A stretch of 64,000 bases of DNA from Alphaproteobacteria bacterium. Its GTDB lineage: Bacteria > Myxococcota_A > UBA796 > GCA-2862545. Made by a program: the position numbers and the translations under genes. Position 1 is the first letter of the stretch. Every line of letters starts with the position of its first letter. The notes below the pieces were generated by a model. It saw nothing but the letters and a program-made list of their open reading frames with translations. It was not told the origin of the DNA and made no database searches. The stretch covers positions 67,363 through 131,362 of the forward strand of contig JACKER010000021.1 in NCBI GenBank assembly GCA_020632925.1. The letters run 5' to 3'. This document shows positions 24,365 through 32,941 of this stretch, piece after piece.

Positions 24365-24859
24365 ATGCGGACCGTGATCTTCGCCCACGGCCTCGAAGGG
24401 CGCCCGGACGGGAAGAAGCCCACCGCGCTGAAGGCTGCGGGCCTCGACGTGATCGCCCCGGACGGCCGCGGGAAGGTGCTCGCGGAGCGGATCGCGGACC
24501 TCGAGGCCGTGCTGGCCGACCGCACCGACGTCGTGCTGGTGGGGAGCAGCTATGGCGGCGCGGCGGCCGCGATCCTCGCGATGCGACACCCCGGGCGGCT
24601 CGCCGAGGTCGTGCTCCTCGCGCCCGCGATCGTGTTCCGCGATCCCCCGCTCGACCGGCCCGAGGCGGTGGTGATCCCGGCCGCGGTGCCAGGCACCGTG
24701 ATCCACGCCACCGGCGACGACGTGATCCCGGTCCAGGCCAGCCGCGACCTGGTCCTCCGCTCGCCGCACCTGGCGCTGATCGAGGTGGACGACGAGCACG
24801 CGCTGCGCGGCTCGATCCCGCTCATCGTCGACACGGTGCTCGCGGCCGCCCGTCGCTGA
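24365..24859 (+). CDS. Small alpha/beta hydrolase (esterase/YqiA-like)
   Basis: 164 aa from ATG 24365; an in-frame GTG at 24329 would add 12 residues without improving the fold. The nucleophile elbow 'LVGSSYGG' gives Ser62. Asp118/119 in 'HATGDD' and His145 in 'DDEHAL' complete a Ser-Asp-His triad in the right order. 'IFAHGLEG' near the N-terminus holds the oxyanion HG. The small lidless size matches the YqiA/UPF0227 type of esterases. The substrate is unknown. It is cytoplasmic and ends 12 bases before the helicase gene. Confidence 0.82.
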   Translation: MRTVIFAHGLEGRPDGKKPTALKAAGLDVIAPDGRGKVLAERIADLEAVLADRTDVVLVGSSYGGAAAAILAMRHPGRLAEVVLLAPAIVFRDPPLDRPEAVVIPAAVPGTVIHATGDDVIPVQASRDLVLRSPHLALIEVDDEHALRGSIPLIVDTVLAAARR

Positions 24860-24865
24860 TATGAC
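24860..24865 (+). promoter_or_regulatory. -10-like TATGAC five nt before the helicase ATG (leaderless candidate)
   Basis: TATGAC is followed by GGCGC and the ATG at 24871, the same 5-nt spacing as at 14570 and 37383. The last base deviates from TAnnnT. Confidence 0.35.
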
Positions 24866-24870
24866 GGCGC

Positions 24871-27432
24871 ATGCAGCGCCTCGACGAGCGGATCCCGGAG
24901 AAGGGCTTCCCCGACGCCTCGGCCGCCCTCGACGCCTTCCTGGGCTGGGTGAGCGACCTCGGACTGACCCCGTACGCCCACCAGGAGGAGGCGCTGCTCG
25001 AGCTGTTCGACGGCCACCACGTGGTCCTCGACACGCCGACGGGCTCGGGAAAGTCGCTCGTCGCCACGGCGCTGCTGTTCAAGACCTTCGCGGAGACCGG
25101 GCACGCCTGGTACACCGCCCCGATCAAGGCGCTCGTCAGCGAGAAGTTCTTCGAGCTCTGCCGCGTGTTCGGCGCCGAGAACGTCGGGATGATGACCGGG
25201 GACGGCGCCGTGAACCGGGACGCGCCGATCCTGTGCTGTACGGCGGAGATCCTCGCGAACCTCGCGCTGCGGGAGGGTCCCGACGCGAAGGTCGACGCGG
25301 TGGTGATGGACGAGTTCCACTACTACGCGGACCGCGACCGCGGGATGGCCTGGCAGATCCCGCTGCTGACGCTGTCGGAGACGACCTTCCTGCTGATGTC
25401 CGCCACGCTCGGCGACACGACGGCGATCCGCGAGGACCTCGAGGCGCGCACGCAGCGCAAGGTGGCCGAGGTCAAGGGCGTGCACCGCCCCGTGCCGCTG
25501 GAGTTCGAGTACTCGATGCGGCCCATCCACGACGCACTCTCGGAGCTCGTCCGCGGCAACCGGACCCCCGCCTACGTCGTCCACTTCACGCAGGCGGCGG
25601 CGACCGAGCAGGCGCAGGCGCTCACCAGCGTGGAGGTGTGCCCCAAGGAGCAGAAGAAGGCGATCGCCGAGGCCCTCAAGGGCTTCGCGTTCCACTCCCC
25701 GTTCGGCCCGACGGTCCGCAAGTACGTGATGCACGGCGTCGGCCTGCACCACGCGGGCCTGCTGCCTCGCTACCGCCTGCTCGTGGAGCGCCTCGCCCAG
25801 CAGGGGCTGCTGCCCTTCGTCTGCGGCACGGACACGCTCGGCGTCGGCATCAACGTCCCCATCCGGTCCGTGCTGTTCACGCAGCTGTGCAAGTTCGACG
25901 GCGAGAAGGTGGTGATCCTGCCGGTCCGCGACTTCCGCCAGATCGCGGGTCGCGCGGGTCGCGCGGGGCACGACGACCGGGGCTACGTCATCGTCCAGGC
26001 GCCCGCCCACGTCATCGAGAACAGCAAGGAGCTCGCGACCGACGCGAAGCGGCGCAAGAAGACGGTCAAGGCCCAGCCCCCCGCCCGCGGGTACAAGCAC
26101 TGGGACGAGACGACGTTCCAGCGGCTGGTGGACGCCGACCCCGAGCCGCTCGAGAGCCGGTTCACGGTGGACCATGGGCGCATGCTCTCGGTGATGCAGC
26201 ACGCCGAGGAGGTCGACGGGGACGCGGCGAGCGGCGTGACCCGCATGCTCGAGCTGATCGAGGCCAGCCACGAGACCCGCAAGAGCAAGGAGGCGCTCAA
26301 GGCCGCGACGCTGCAGATCGTCGAGGACCTCGTGGCCGCGGGGGTCGCGACCCGCGAGAACGACGCCATCCACCTCGATCCCGGGCTGCAGCACGACTTC
26401 TCGCTGCACCACTCGCTCTCGCTGATGCTGGTGGACGCGCTCGCGACGCTGGACCCGGCCTCCGCCAACCACGCGCTGGACGTGCTCACCTGGGTCGAGG
26501 CCATCCTCGAGCACCCGCGGGCCGTGCTGAACCGCCAGGTGGAGCGCGCGAAGGGCGAGCTGATCGCCGACCTCAAGGCGAAGGGCGTGCCCTACGAGGA
26601 GCGCATGGAGGCGCTGGAGGACGTCACCTGGCCGAAGCCGGGCGCGGACGCGATCTACGCCTTCCTCGCGGACTACGCGAAGCACCACCCCTGGGTCGGG
26701 CACGAGCCGGTGCGCCCGAAGTCCATCGCGCGGGAGATGGTCGAGCGGTACCTCTCGTTCTCGGAGTACGTCAAGGAGCTCGGCCTGCAGCGGGTCGAGG
26801 GCGTGCTCCTCCGCTACCTGTCCGAGGTGTACAAGGCGCTCGTGCAGAACGTCCCCGCCGAGCACCACACGGACGCGGTGATCGAGGTGATCGCGACGTT
26901 CCGCGCGATGCTCGGCCAGGTGGACGCCAGTCTGGTGACCGAGTGGGAGCAGCTGCTCCTCGGGACCGCGGAGACGCCGACCGAGGTCCCCCACCAGCCG
27001 GACATCTCCGCCGATCCGCGCCGGTTCGCGGCCCGCGTCCGCGCGGAGCTCCACGCCCTGGTGCGCGCGCTGGCGGCCGGCGACTGGGAGGAGGCCTCGG
27101 CCACGCTGCGCCCGGACGCCGACGGCGAATCGGTGGCCCCGGAGGTCCTCGAGCACGCGCTCGCCCCGTTCCTCGAGGAGCACGGCGCCGTCGGCTTCGA
27201 CCACCGCGCGCGCCAGCCCGTGCACACGACGCTGGTGAAGACCGGCCGCCACACCTGGGACGTGCGCCAGCGCCTGTTCCCTCCGGTCCGCGCCGCCACC
27301 GAGACCTACCGGGTCGAGGGCTGGAGCGACGAGGTCGACGAGAGTGCCTGGTCGATCGAGGGCCGCATCGACCTGCGGGAGGACACGAACCCCTCCGGCC
27401 CACTCGTCACCTGGGTCGAGCTCCGCGGCTGA
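24871..27432 (+). CDS. DEAD/DEAH-box helicase with DUF3516-type C-terminus
   Basis: 853 aa. Superfamily-2 motifs: 'LDTPTGSGKS' (Walker A, 57-62), 'TAPIKALVSEK' (Ia), 'VVMDEFHYY' (II, DEFH), 'LMSATLGD' (III), 'GTDTLGVGINVP' (V) and 'QIAGRAGRAGHDDRG' (VI). The roughly 450 residues after the helicase core are helical and match the extended C-region of actinobacterial and myxobacterial helicases annotated DUF3516. It should unwind RNA or DNA using ATP; RNA is the more usual substrate of the relatives. It is a monocistronic gene with a leaderless-type promoter. Confidence 0.9.
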   Translation: MQRLDERIPEKGFPDASAALDAFLGWVSDLGLTPYAHQEEALLELFDGHHVVLDTPTGSGKSLVATALLFKTFAETGHAWYTAPIKALVSEKFFELCRVFGAENVGMMTGDGAVNRDAPILCCTAEILANLALREGPDAKVDAVVMDEFHYYADRDRGMAWQIPLLTLSETTFLLMSATLGDTTAIREDLEARTQRKVAEVKGVHRPVPLEFEYSMRPIHDALSELVRGNRTPAYVVHFTQAAATEQAQALTSVEVCPKEQKKAIAEALKGFAFHSPFGPTVRKYVMHGVGLHHAGLLPRYRLLVERLAQQGLLPFVCGTDTLGVGINVPIRSVLFTQLCKFDGEKVVILPVRDFRQIAGRAGRAGHDDRGYVIVQAPAHVIENSKELATDAKRRKKTVKAQPPARGYKHWDETTFQRLVDADPEPLESRFTVDHGRMLSVMQHAEEVDGDAASGVTRMLELIEASHETRKSKEALKAATLQIVEDLVAAGVATRENDAIHLDPGLQHDFSLHHSLSLMLVDALATLDPASANHALDVLTWVEAILEHPRAVLNRQVERAKGELIADLKAKGVPYEERMEALEDVTWPKPGADAIYAFLADYAKHHPWVGHEPVRPKSIAREMVERYLSFSEYVKELGLQRVEGVLLRYLSEVYKALVQNVPAEHHTDAVIEVIATFRAMLGQVDASLVTEWEQLLLGTAETPTEVPHQPDISADPRRFAARVRAELHALVRALAAGDWEEASATLRPDADGESVAPEVLEHALAPFLEEHGAVGFDHRARQPVHTTLVKTGRHTWDVRQRLFPPVRAATETYRVEGWSDEVDESAWSIEGRIDLREDTNPSGPLVTWVELRG

Positions 27433-27468
27433 TCGCGTGGGCTGTCACCAGCGCGGTGCCGTGCGGTC

Positions 27469-27993
27469 TCAACCGAAGAGCTTCCGAGCCGCCACCTGTC
27501 GGTCATCGAGCCACCCGATGCACTCTTCTGGATTGACATGGATACCTCGCGACACCCGCGCGACGATGGCGTCCGGAACCCAGGCGACGAGGTAGGTCGC
27601 GTAGTCATCATCCGGTCGAGCCGGATCGTCGCGGAACAGCGCGACCCACGAGTCGTGCGGCGGGCAGTTGTAGGTGTCGAGGTAACCGTCCGTTTCCACC
27701 ATGGCGGCGCCATCACACAGGTCCGCATCGGGAAAGTAGACCATCAGCCTGCCTGCCGGGAGCACTCCGGGCGGTGTGACCGACCGCATGAATTGGGATC
27801 GCGAATGAACGACAGCACCGACGGAGTCCGCGTACGAGTGCGACAAGGGTCTCGGCGCGAGGTCGGGGGTGCGAAGGGACCAGGCGGGACGCTTCGCATC
27901 GAACCGCTCGGCGCACCATGAGGCAGCGTCGACGAGGCTCCGCCTGAGGTCGGTGTAGAGCGGCGCAAGCTGCGTTGCCTTCTTGTCGTCCAT
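27469..27993 (-). CDS. Hypothetical cytoplasmic protein
   Basis: 174 aa from ATG 27993, which sits 7 nt after TAGCAT; the frame extends 24 codons further upstream without a start signal. I do not recognise the family. 'CPPHDSWVALFRDD' followed by 'YLVAWVPDAI' resembles the middle of immunity-type or DUF proteins that bind a partner, but that is only an impression. There is no signal peptide. Its base composition is visibly less GC-rich than its neighbours, so it may be a later acquisition. It stands alone, convergent with the helicase gene (36-bp gap). Confidence 0.65.
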   Translation of the reverse strand: MDDKKATQLAPLYTDLRRSLVDAASWCAERFDAKRPAWSLRTPDLAPRPLSHSYADSVGAVVHSRSQFMRSVTPPGVLPAGRLMVYFPDADLCDGAAMVETDGYLDTYNCPPHDSWVALFRDDPARPDDDYATYLVAWVPDAIVARVSRGIHVNPEECIGWLDDRQVAARKLFG

Positions 27994-28000
27994 GGACGAA

Positions 28001-28006
28001 ATGCTA
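28001..28006 (-). promoter_or_regulatory. -10-like TAGCAT seven nt before an ATG (leaderless candidate)
   Basis: On the minus strand TAGCAT is followed by TTCGTCC and the ATG at 27993. No ribosome site is present. Confidence 0.45.
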
Positions 28007-28061
28007 CCATCGGCGACCAGTCCGGCCAGATGCCGAAAGGCACAGTTCAGCCGACCTTGCT

Positions 28062-28136
28062 CCAACCCTCTCCCGCAAGCGGGAGAGGGGGAAACGGAGT
28101 TCCTTCCCCCTCTCCCCCACAGGGGGAGAGGGTTGG
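28062..28136. repeat. Paired REP-like hairpins (CCCTCTCCC type)
   Basis: Hairpin 1 (28066-28089) has 11-bp arms CCCTCTCCCGC/GCGGGAGAGGG with an AA loop. Hairpin 2 (28108-28132) has 11-bp arms CCCTCTCCCCC/GGGGGAGAGGG with an ACA loop. An outer 13-bp arm pair (28062-28074 with 28124-28136) would give an alternative long hairpin. This CCCTCTCCC-type palindrome is a widespread intergenic repeat in many bacteria. It lies between two minus-strand genes and may stabilise or end the amidohydrolase transcript. The rest of the 28007-28216 gap holds no gene that I can support. Confidence 0.8.
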
Positions 28137-28216
28137 GGTGAGGGGGCCGGGAGCGAAGCGACCGGCGGCCTACGGGGTGTGTGTCGACGGCCTACCGGAC
28201 CTCCTCACACCGCCCG

Positions 28217-29569
28217 CTACCGACGAAGACCGGGTTCGGACGACGCCCATCCCTCCGGCGTCCGGACCTCCCCGCCGCGCACCACCCAGGTCGCGTGCCA
28301 GAGCACTCCGACGTCCTGGAGGGGGTCGCCGTCCACGATCACGAGGTCCGCGACGTTCCCGACCTCCACCGTCCCCACGTCGTCGAGCCCCAGCACCTCG
28401 GCGGCCGTGCGCGTGCCGGCGGTGAGCGCCTCCTCGGGCGAGAACCCCGCGTCGACGAGGAGCCCGAGCTCCCGCAGCGTGGTGGGGCCGTGCACGGCAT
28501 AGGGGATGAGCGGCCAGCTCCCGGAGTCGCTGCCGAGCACGATCGGCACGCCCGCGTCCGCGAGATCGCGCAGCGCCGCCCCCTGCCGACGCAGCCGCCC
28601 GCGCACCGTCGACTCCCGCGCCACCATCGACCCCACCAGCCCCTTGGCCGGCATCGCCGGGAGCGCCACCTCCAACATCCCGTGCAGGAAGGCCTTCCGC
28701 GCGTCGCGGTCCAGCGCCGTCGCGAGCTGCTCCTCGGGCACGACCAGCCGCGTCAGCGGGTCGGTGAAGCGCTCGCGCTCCCAGGCCCCGCGCATCTCGT
28801 CCACCACCGTCAGCGTCGAGATCTCCGCCACACCCGCCGCCACCAGCCGCTCGCGCAGCCTTCCGTTCGGCCGATCCGGCGGGTGCACGAAGACCGCGGG
28901 CGCCAGCAGGTCCAGCGCCTCGTCCTGCTCGTCGACGGACATCGCGTGCGTGAAGATCCGCAGCCCGCGCTCGGCGGCCCCCTCGCGGATCGCGGCGGCG
29001 ACCTCGGGCGTGTACAGCGGCCAGCCGTGCCCGAAGAGCCCCTGCTCCACCGTGGTCTTCACGCCGACCGCATTCTGGTCCACCAGCAGGTCCAGCGCGC
29101 GCGAGACCTCCTCGGGCGTGCCCACCGTGGGGAACGCCGGGATCACGTTCGCCGGATACCCGCCCTCGGGCGCGAGCAGCGTCCCCAGCGTGAGGAAGCG
29201 CGGCATCACTGCATCCTGTGCTTCCAGGGCCCGCACCGTCGCGAGGTCGTCGGGCAGGATCCCCGTGTCCAGGACGGTCGTGACCCCGCAGGCGACGTAG
29301 GCCCGGAGGTGCGCGGCGACGAGCTCCGCGTGGTGCTCGGGCGTGGGGTTCCGGTGCGTCTGGCCGGGCTCGCTCGCGACGTGCACGTGCGCGTCGATCA
29401 GGCCGGGGAGCACGGTGGCGCCTGCGAGATCGAGGGTCTCCGTCCCTTCGGGGACCGGCAGCGACGATCCGATCGCGACAATCCGCCCCTCGTCGATCAG
29501 CAGGTCGACGTCGGGCTGGACGTCCGCCCCCGTCCCGTCCCACAGCCGCGCATGAACCAACGCCAGCAC
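28217..29569 (-). CDS. Amidohydrolase-superfamily enzyme (imidazolonepropionase/prolidase-like)
   Basis: 450 aa from a GTG at 29569 with GGAGG at 5-6 nt. The N-terminal sheet domain ('VHARLWDGTGADVQPDVDLL') runs into 'TVLPGLIDAHVHVASEPGQT' with the HxH metal pair. Further ligands are 'IFTHAMSVDEQDEALDLLA', 'FVHPPDRPN' and the late Asp in 'VLGSDSGSWPL'. The C-terminal sheet includes 'EVGNVADLVIVDGDPLQDV'. It is a cytoplasmic metal-dependent hydrolase whose substrate is unknown. It shares the superfamily, but not the signal peptide or the size, with the lipoprotein at 15426-16454. It is monocistronic, followed by the REP-like hairpins. Confidence 0.88.
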   Translation of the reverse strand: MLALVHARLWDGTGADVQPDVDLLIDEGRIVAIGSSLPVPEGTETLDLAGATVLPGLIDAHVHVASEPGQTHRNPTPEHHAELVAAHLRAYVACGVTTVLDTGILPDDLATVRALEAQDAVMPRFLTLGTLLAPEGGYPANVIPAFPTVGTPEEVSRALDLLVDQNAVGVKTTVEQGLFGHGWPLYTPEVAAAIREGAAERGLRIFTHAMSVDEQDEALDLLAPAVFVHPPDRPNGRLRERLVAAGVAEISTLTVVDEMRGAWERERFTDPLTRLVVPEEQLATALDRDARKAFLHGMLEVALPAMPAKGLVGSMVARESTVRGRLRRQGAALRDLADAGVPIVLGSDSGSWPLIPYAVHGPTTLRELGLLVDAGFSPEEALTAGTRTAAEVLGLDDVGTVEVGNVADLVIVDGDPLQDVGVLWHATWVVRGGEVRTPEGWASSEPGLRR

Positions 29570-29671
29570 CCGACCTCCAGCCGCATCACATCACGGTCGG
29601 TCGAACTCGGAGACGTCGCTCGACATCCGATGACGAGATCGCCTCGAAGGAACTCGGGGGGCAGGCGTCGG

Positions 29672-29677
29672 TATGGT
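29672..29677 (+). promoter_or_regulatory. -10-like TATGGT for the helical periplasmic protein
   Basis: TATGGT lies 19 nt before the ATG at 29697 with GGAGG (29683-29687) in between. Confidence 0.4.
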
Positions 29678-29696
29678 CACTCGGAGGACAGAAGAA

Positions 29697-30323
29697 ATGC
29701 GCACCATCACCCTGCTGCTCGGTCTCGTCGCCTTCACGCCCGCCTTCGCCGCGGACGGTGGCGGCGCCGGAAAGCCCAGCCACGCGCAGGTCGAGCGCGC
29801 CCGCCAGACGATGGGCGAGATCGCGAAGAGCGAGGTCGAGGTGATCGACGGCATCGTGGACGCCCTCGACGAGATGCAGCCCCTGCCGGTGAGCGACGCC
29901 GCCCGCCGCGACTACGACGAGGCCAAGGTGCTGCGCGCCCAGGCCGAGGAGAAGTGGAAGGCCAAGGAGTTCAAGGACGCCTACATGATCTTCCGCGACG
30001 CGGCCCACAAGCTCGAGCCGGCGCTCGCCGAGGTCCTCGCACTCCCCGACCCGCCGCAGAACGTGCAGGACGCCGGCTCCGCGCTGGTCCAGGCCAACGC
30101 CCGCCAGGTCGACCAGCTCTCGCAGGTCGTGGCCTCCCGCGGCGACGCCGACGCCAAGCAGAACTACGCCGACGCCAAGCGCCTCTACCTCGAGGCCAAG
30201 GACCTCTGGGCCGCGGGTGACCGGCGCGAGGCCACCGAGAAGAGCTGGCAGTCGCTCGAGAAGCTGGACATCGCCTGCCGAGACTTCTGGCAGGCCAACG
30301 CGCCCCAGGGCCGCCGCGGCTGA
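29697..30323 (+). CDS. Secreted alpha-helical protein of unknown function
   Basis: 208 aa. The ATG at 29697 follows GGAGG by nine nt. 'MRTITLLLGLVAFTPAFAADG' is a clear signal peptide with AFA cleavage. The mature chain is almost wholly helical and strongly charged, with repeated 'YDEAKVLRAQAEEKWKAKEF' and 'NYADAKRLYLEAKDLWAAGD' segments spaced like a tetratricopeptide or coiled-coil bundle. It contains no catalytic motif. It is probably periplasmic and acts by protein contact. It ends before a GC-rich hairpin shared with the convergent kinase gene. Confidence 0.75.
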   Translation: MRTITLLLGLVAFTPAFAADGGGAGKPSHAQVERARQTMGEIAKSEVEVIDGIVDALDEMQPLPVSDAARRDYDEAKVLRAQAEEKWKAKEFKDAYMIFRDAAHKLEPALAEVLALPDPPQNVQDAGSALVQANARQVDQLSQVVASRGDADAKQNYADAKRLYLEAKDLWAAGDRREATEKSWQSLEKLDIACRDFWQANAPQGRRG

Positions 30324-30343
30324 TCGAGCCCTCGCTCGCGACC

Positions 30344-30372
30344 CGAGACCCGTCCCCCGTGGGCGGGTCTCG
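30344..30372. terminator. GC-rich hairpin between convergent genes, likely bidirectional terminator
   Basis: Arms CGAGACCCG (30344-30352) and CGGGTCTCG (30364-30372), 9 bp, flank an 11-base loop that can add three inner pairs. It lies 20 bases after one stop and 12 bases before the other. It has no U-tract. Confidence 0.6.
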
Positions 30373-30384
30373 ACGTCGTGGTGA

Positions 30385-32907
30385 TCACACCGACGCGAAC
30401 GCCCGGAAGCCGATCACGGACTCCCGGTACGAGCTGCTCACGTTGTTGCGGTACGCCGACCGACAGTGCTGGGCCGCCGAGAACCAGCTCCCGCCACGAA
30501 TGGATCGATAGGTGGTCGGCGACTCGTCGATCGTGACGCTCGACGGATCGATCCGTCCGTCGACGACAGGGACGGGGGCTCGAGAGGGGTCGAGACACCA
30601 GTCCATCACGTTGCCCGCAAGTCCCCGCACGCCGTAGGGGCTCTCGTCCACCTCGAAGTCGCGCACCACCGAGGGAAGAGGGGTCGTCTCGCGGCTCACG
30701 GTGATGCACATCCAGGAGGGGTCGGACTGGTCGCCCCACGGATAGGCCCGACCGTCCACACCCCGGGCGACGTGCTCCCACTCGAGCTCGCAGGGCAACC
30801 GCCACGTTCTCCCCGTGCGTTCGGCCGACCATCGACACCAGGCGCGCGCCCCGAACCAGTCGACGTACAGGACCGGGTACTCCGGATCCCACTCGTCGCC
30901 CTGACCATCCCGCTTCACGGAGAAGCGGCGTCCGTCGAACGCATAGAGCAGCGCCCCTGTCTCCCCCGTGTTCGCCGCCTGCAGGCGTGGCGCGTGCCGC
31001 AGCGCCTCCTCCTCCCGACCGCTGGCGACAAGGTCGTCGAGGAAGGCGATGTATCGACGGTTCGTCACCGGGAAGCGCTCGACCAGCAGCGGCCCGCACC
31101 ACGCACGGATCGGGGGGAAGCTGGCGACCTCCCGATCACCACCGAGCCTGGACCAGCCCGCAGGCACGTAGACCTCGTCCGGGCCCAGAGACCCCCGAGG
31201 GGGCAACCACACCGGCAGGGTGGTGTGCGCCCCTGGCGGAACCCCGTCCCAGTGCCCGTTCCGAACGATCTCGATCGGCACCTTCACGGTCTCGCACGCC
31301 GGGTGCTCGACGACGCAGAGGTAGCTCCCCATCGGCACCGGGACGGACGCCAGCGGGGTCGTCCCGAGATCGCGTTCGAACCTGGGGACCAGCCGGCGCC
31401 GATGCTCGGCGTAGCGGAACAGGCCGACGCGGGCCCCGGGAGGATCGGTCACGAGGGTCAGCGCGCCCTCCCCGCTCAGGTACGTCGCGACCCGCCGCCG
31501 GATCGGGTGGGCCGGCGGCAACGCGTCCGCGTGGAGCTCGAGCAGCGGCTGGACCTCCAGGGCGGCCCTCGGTCGGCGAGCCGCCTCCGCGGCCGCGTGC
31601 CGCTCGAGGTACCGCTGGGCGAGCCTGGCGTGAGCCTCCGGGAGTCCCTCCGAGATCTGGAGCGCTCCCTTGAGCGTCTCGTCGACCTCGATGCGCCGAA
31701 GCCGAGCCGCCTGCGCCATCCGATCGGCCTCGTCGGCCAGCGCCCACAGGGGCGCCTTCACCTCCTCGGCGGCCCAGGAGGGCACCTGCGCGGCCGATGC
31801 GTCCGCCTCCGCCCGCAGGACCTCGGACCGTGCCGTGAGCCTCGCCGCGTCGGCGTCGAGCTCGTCGGCGAGCGCCACGATCTGCAGGGCACGCTCCCGC
31901 CGCAAGCTACCGTCCAACCAGGCTTCTACGGCATCGGCGAGCACGTCCGCACTCGGTGTCCGAGCCTGCCGCTCACGCGCCATCGCCCGCTCACACACCT
32001 CCACGAGTTCCTCCGGTGCTGCCGGTCCCGTCGCGAGCTGGATCAGCGGCGTGGGCGCCCCCTCGCGGACCCGCTCCAGCACCACCGAGGCGGCTCCGAG
32101 GAAGGGGGGACGGCCGGACAGGATCTCGTACAGCGTGGCGCCGAGCGCGTAGACATCGCTGCGCTCGTCGACCCGATCCACCTCCCCACGCGCCTGCTCC
32201 GGGGACATGTAGGCAGGGGTGCCCGCGATCTGGCCGGGTCGCGCGTCCTGGCCCGCACCGAGGAGCCGCGCGAGGCCCCAGTCCACCACGTACACCTCGC
32301 CGTGGCGGCCCACCATGAGGTTCTCGGGCTTGAGATCCCGGTGGACCACGCCCTGCTCGTGGGCGTACGCCACCGCTCGACAGGCCGCGAGGAAGACCGT
32401 GATCATGCGGCGGAGGCTCCAGCCCGACGGCGTGGTGCTCCAGCCCTCCGAGGATGTCCGGTGGACGTCGTCGATGACCGCGGACAACGTGCGCCCTTCG
32501 ACCTCCTTCATCGTGAACCACGTCCGGCCGTCCCGGGTTCGACCCATGTCGTACACGGGCACGATGCTCGGATGCTGGAGTCGCGCGGTGGCCAGCGCCT
32601 CGCGCTCGAACCTCGCCAGGGCGCGCGGACGCCCGAGCAGCTCCACGCTCACGACCTTCTGCGCCAGGACGCGGTCGAAGCGCACGTCGCGGACGCGCCT
32701 CACCTCGCAGGTCCCACCGCGTCCGAGCAGACCCAGATCCTCGTACGGACCGTCGGGCGCCACAACGCGCTCCGGTCCCCTCGCGGGAGAGTCGGAGAGG
32801 TCCATGGTCGACGCGCTGTGGTGGCCGGCCCACAGCTCGGCGAGCTCGGCAGCGGCCTCCGGGGAGAGCGTGTGCCTCGAGGCGAAGTCGTCGATGTCAC
32901 CCGGCAT
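30385..32907 (-). CDS. Ser/Thr kinase fused to PEGA-like and FGE-sulfatase (SUMF1-type) domains
   Basis: 840 aa from ATG 32907 (GAGGAG at 4 nt). A helical N-terminal cap ('LSPEAAAELAELWAG') precedes the kinase: loop 'LGRGGTCEVRRV', Lys in 'LAQKVV', 'VHRDLKPENLMV', 'VVDWGLARLL' (DWG replaces DFG) and 'GTPAYMSPEQARGE'. A helical linker (about 340-500) and a PEGA-like beta domain ('LVTDPPGARVGLFRY') follow. The C-terminal FGE-sulfatase fold has 'WRLPCELEWEHVARG', 'YGVRGLAGNVMDWC' and 'IRGGSWFSAAQHCRSAYRN'. There is no membrane helix. It ends an operon with a response regulator and histidine kinase. A paralogue with the same order is at 56806-59274. Confidence 0.9.
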   Translation of the reverse strand: MPGDIDDFASRHTLSPEAAAELAELWAGHHSASTMDLSDSPARGPERVVAPDGPYEDLGLLGRGGTCEVRRVRDVRFDRVLAQKVVSVELLGRPRALARFEREALATARLQHPSIVPVYDMGRTRDGRTWFTMKEVEGRTLSAVIDDVHRTSSEGWSTTPSGWSLRRMITVFLAACRAVAYAHEQGVVHRDLKPENLMVGRHGEVYVVDWGLARLLGAGQDARPGQIAGTPAYMSPEQARGEVDRVDERSDVYALGATLYEILSGRPPFLGAASVVLERVREGAPTPLIQLATGPAAPEELVEVCERAMARERQARTPSADVLADAVEAWLDGSLRRERALQIVALADELDADAARLTARSEVLRAEADASAAQVPSWAAEEVKAPLWALADEADRMAQAARLRRIEVDETLKGALQISEGLPEAHARLAQRYLERHAAAEAARRPRAALEVQPLLELHADALPPAHPIRRRVATYLSGEGALTLVTDPPGARVGLFRYAEHRRRLVPRFERDLGTTPLASVPVPMGSYLCVVEHPACETVKVPIEIVRNGHWDGVPPGAHTTLPVWLPPRGSLGPDEVYVPAGWSRLGGDREVASFPPIRAWCGPLLVERFPVTNRRYIAFLDDLVASGREEEALRHAPRLQAANTGETGALLYAFDGRRFSVKRDGQGDEWDPEYPVLYVDWFGARAWCRWSAERTGRTWRLPCELEWEHVARGVDGRAYPWGDQSDPSWMCITVSRETTPLPSVVRDFEVDESPYGVRGLAGNVMDWCLDPSRAPVPVVDGRIDPSSVTIDESPTTYRSIRGGSWFSAAQHCRSAYRNNVSSSYRESVIGFRAFASV

Positions 32908-32941
32908 GGGGCTCCTCGGAGCTGCGAGGTCGTGAACGAGC

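Noticed and set aside
27994..28065. Upstream extension of the 174-aa unknown gene by 24 codons
   Set aside because: The extension contains the TAGCAT box and has no ribosome site; the ATG at 27993 is better placed.
28007..28216. Possible small gene at the REP hairpins
   Set aside because: Frames here are short, cross the hairpins and lack ribosome sites.
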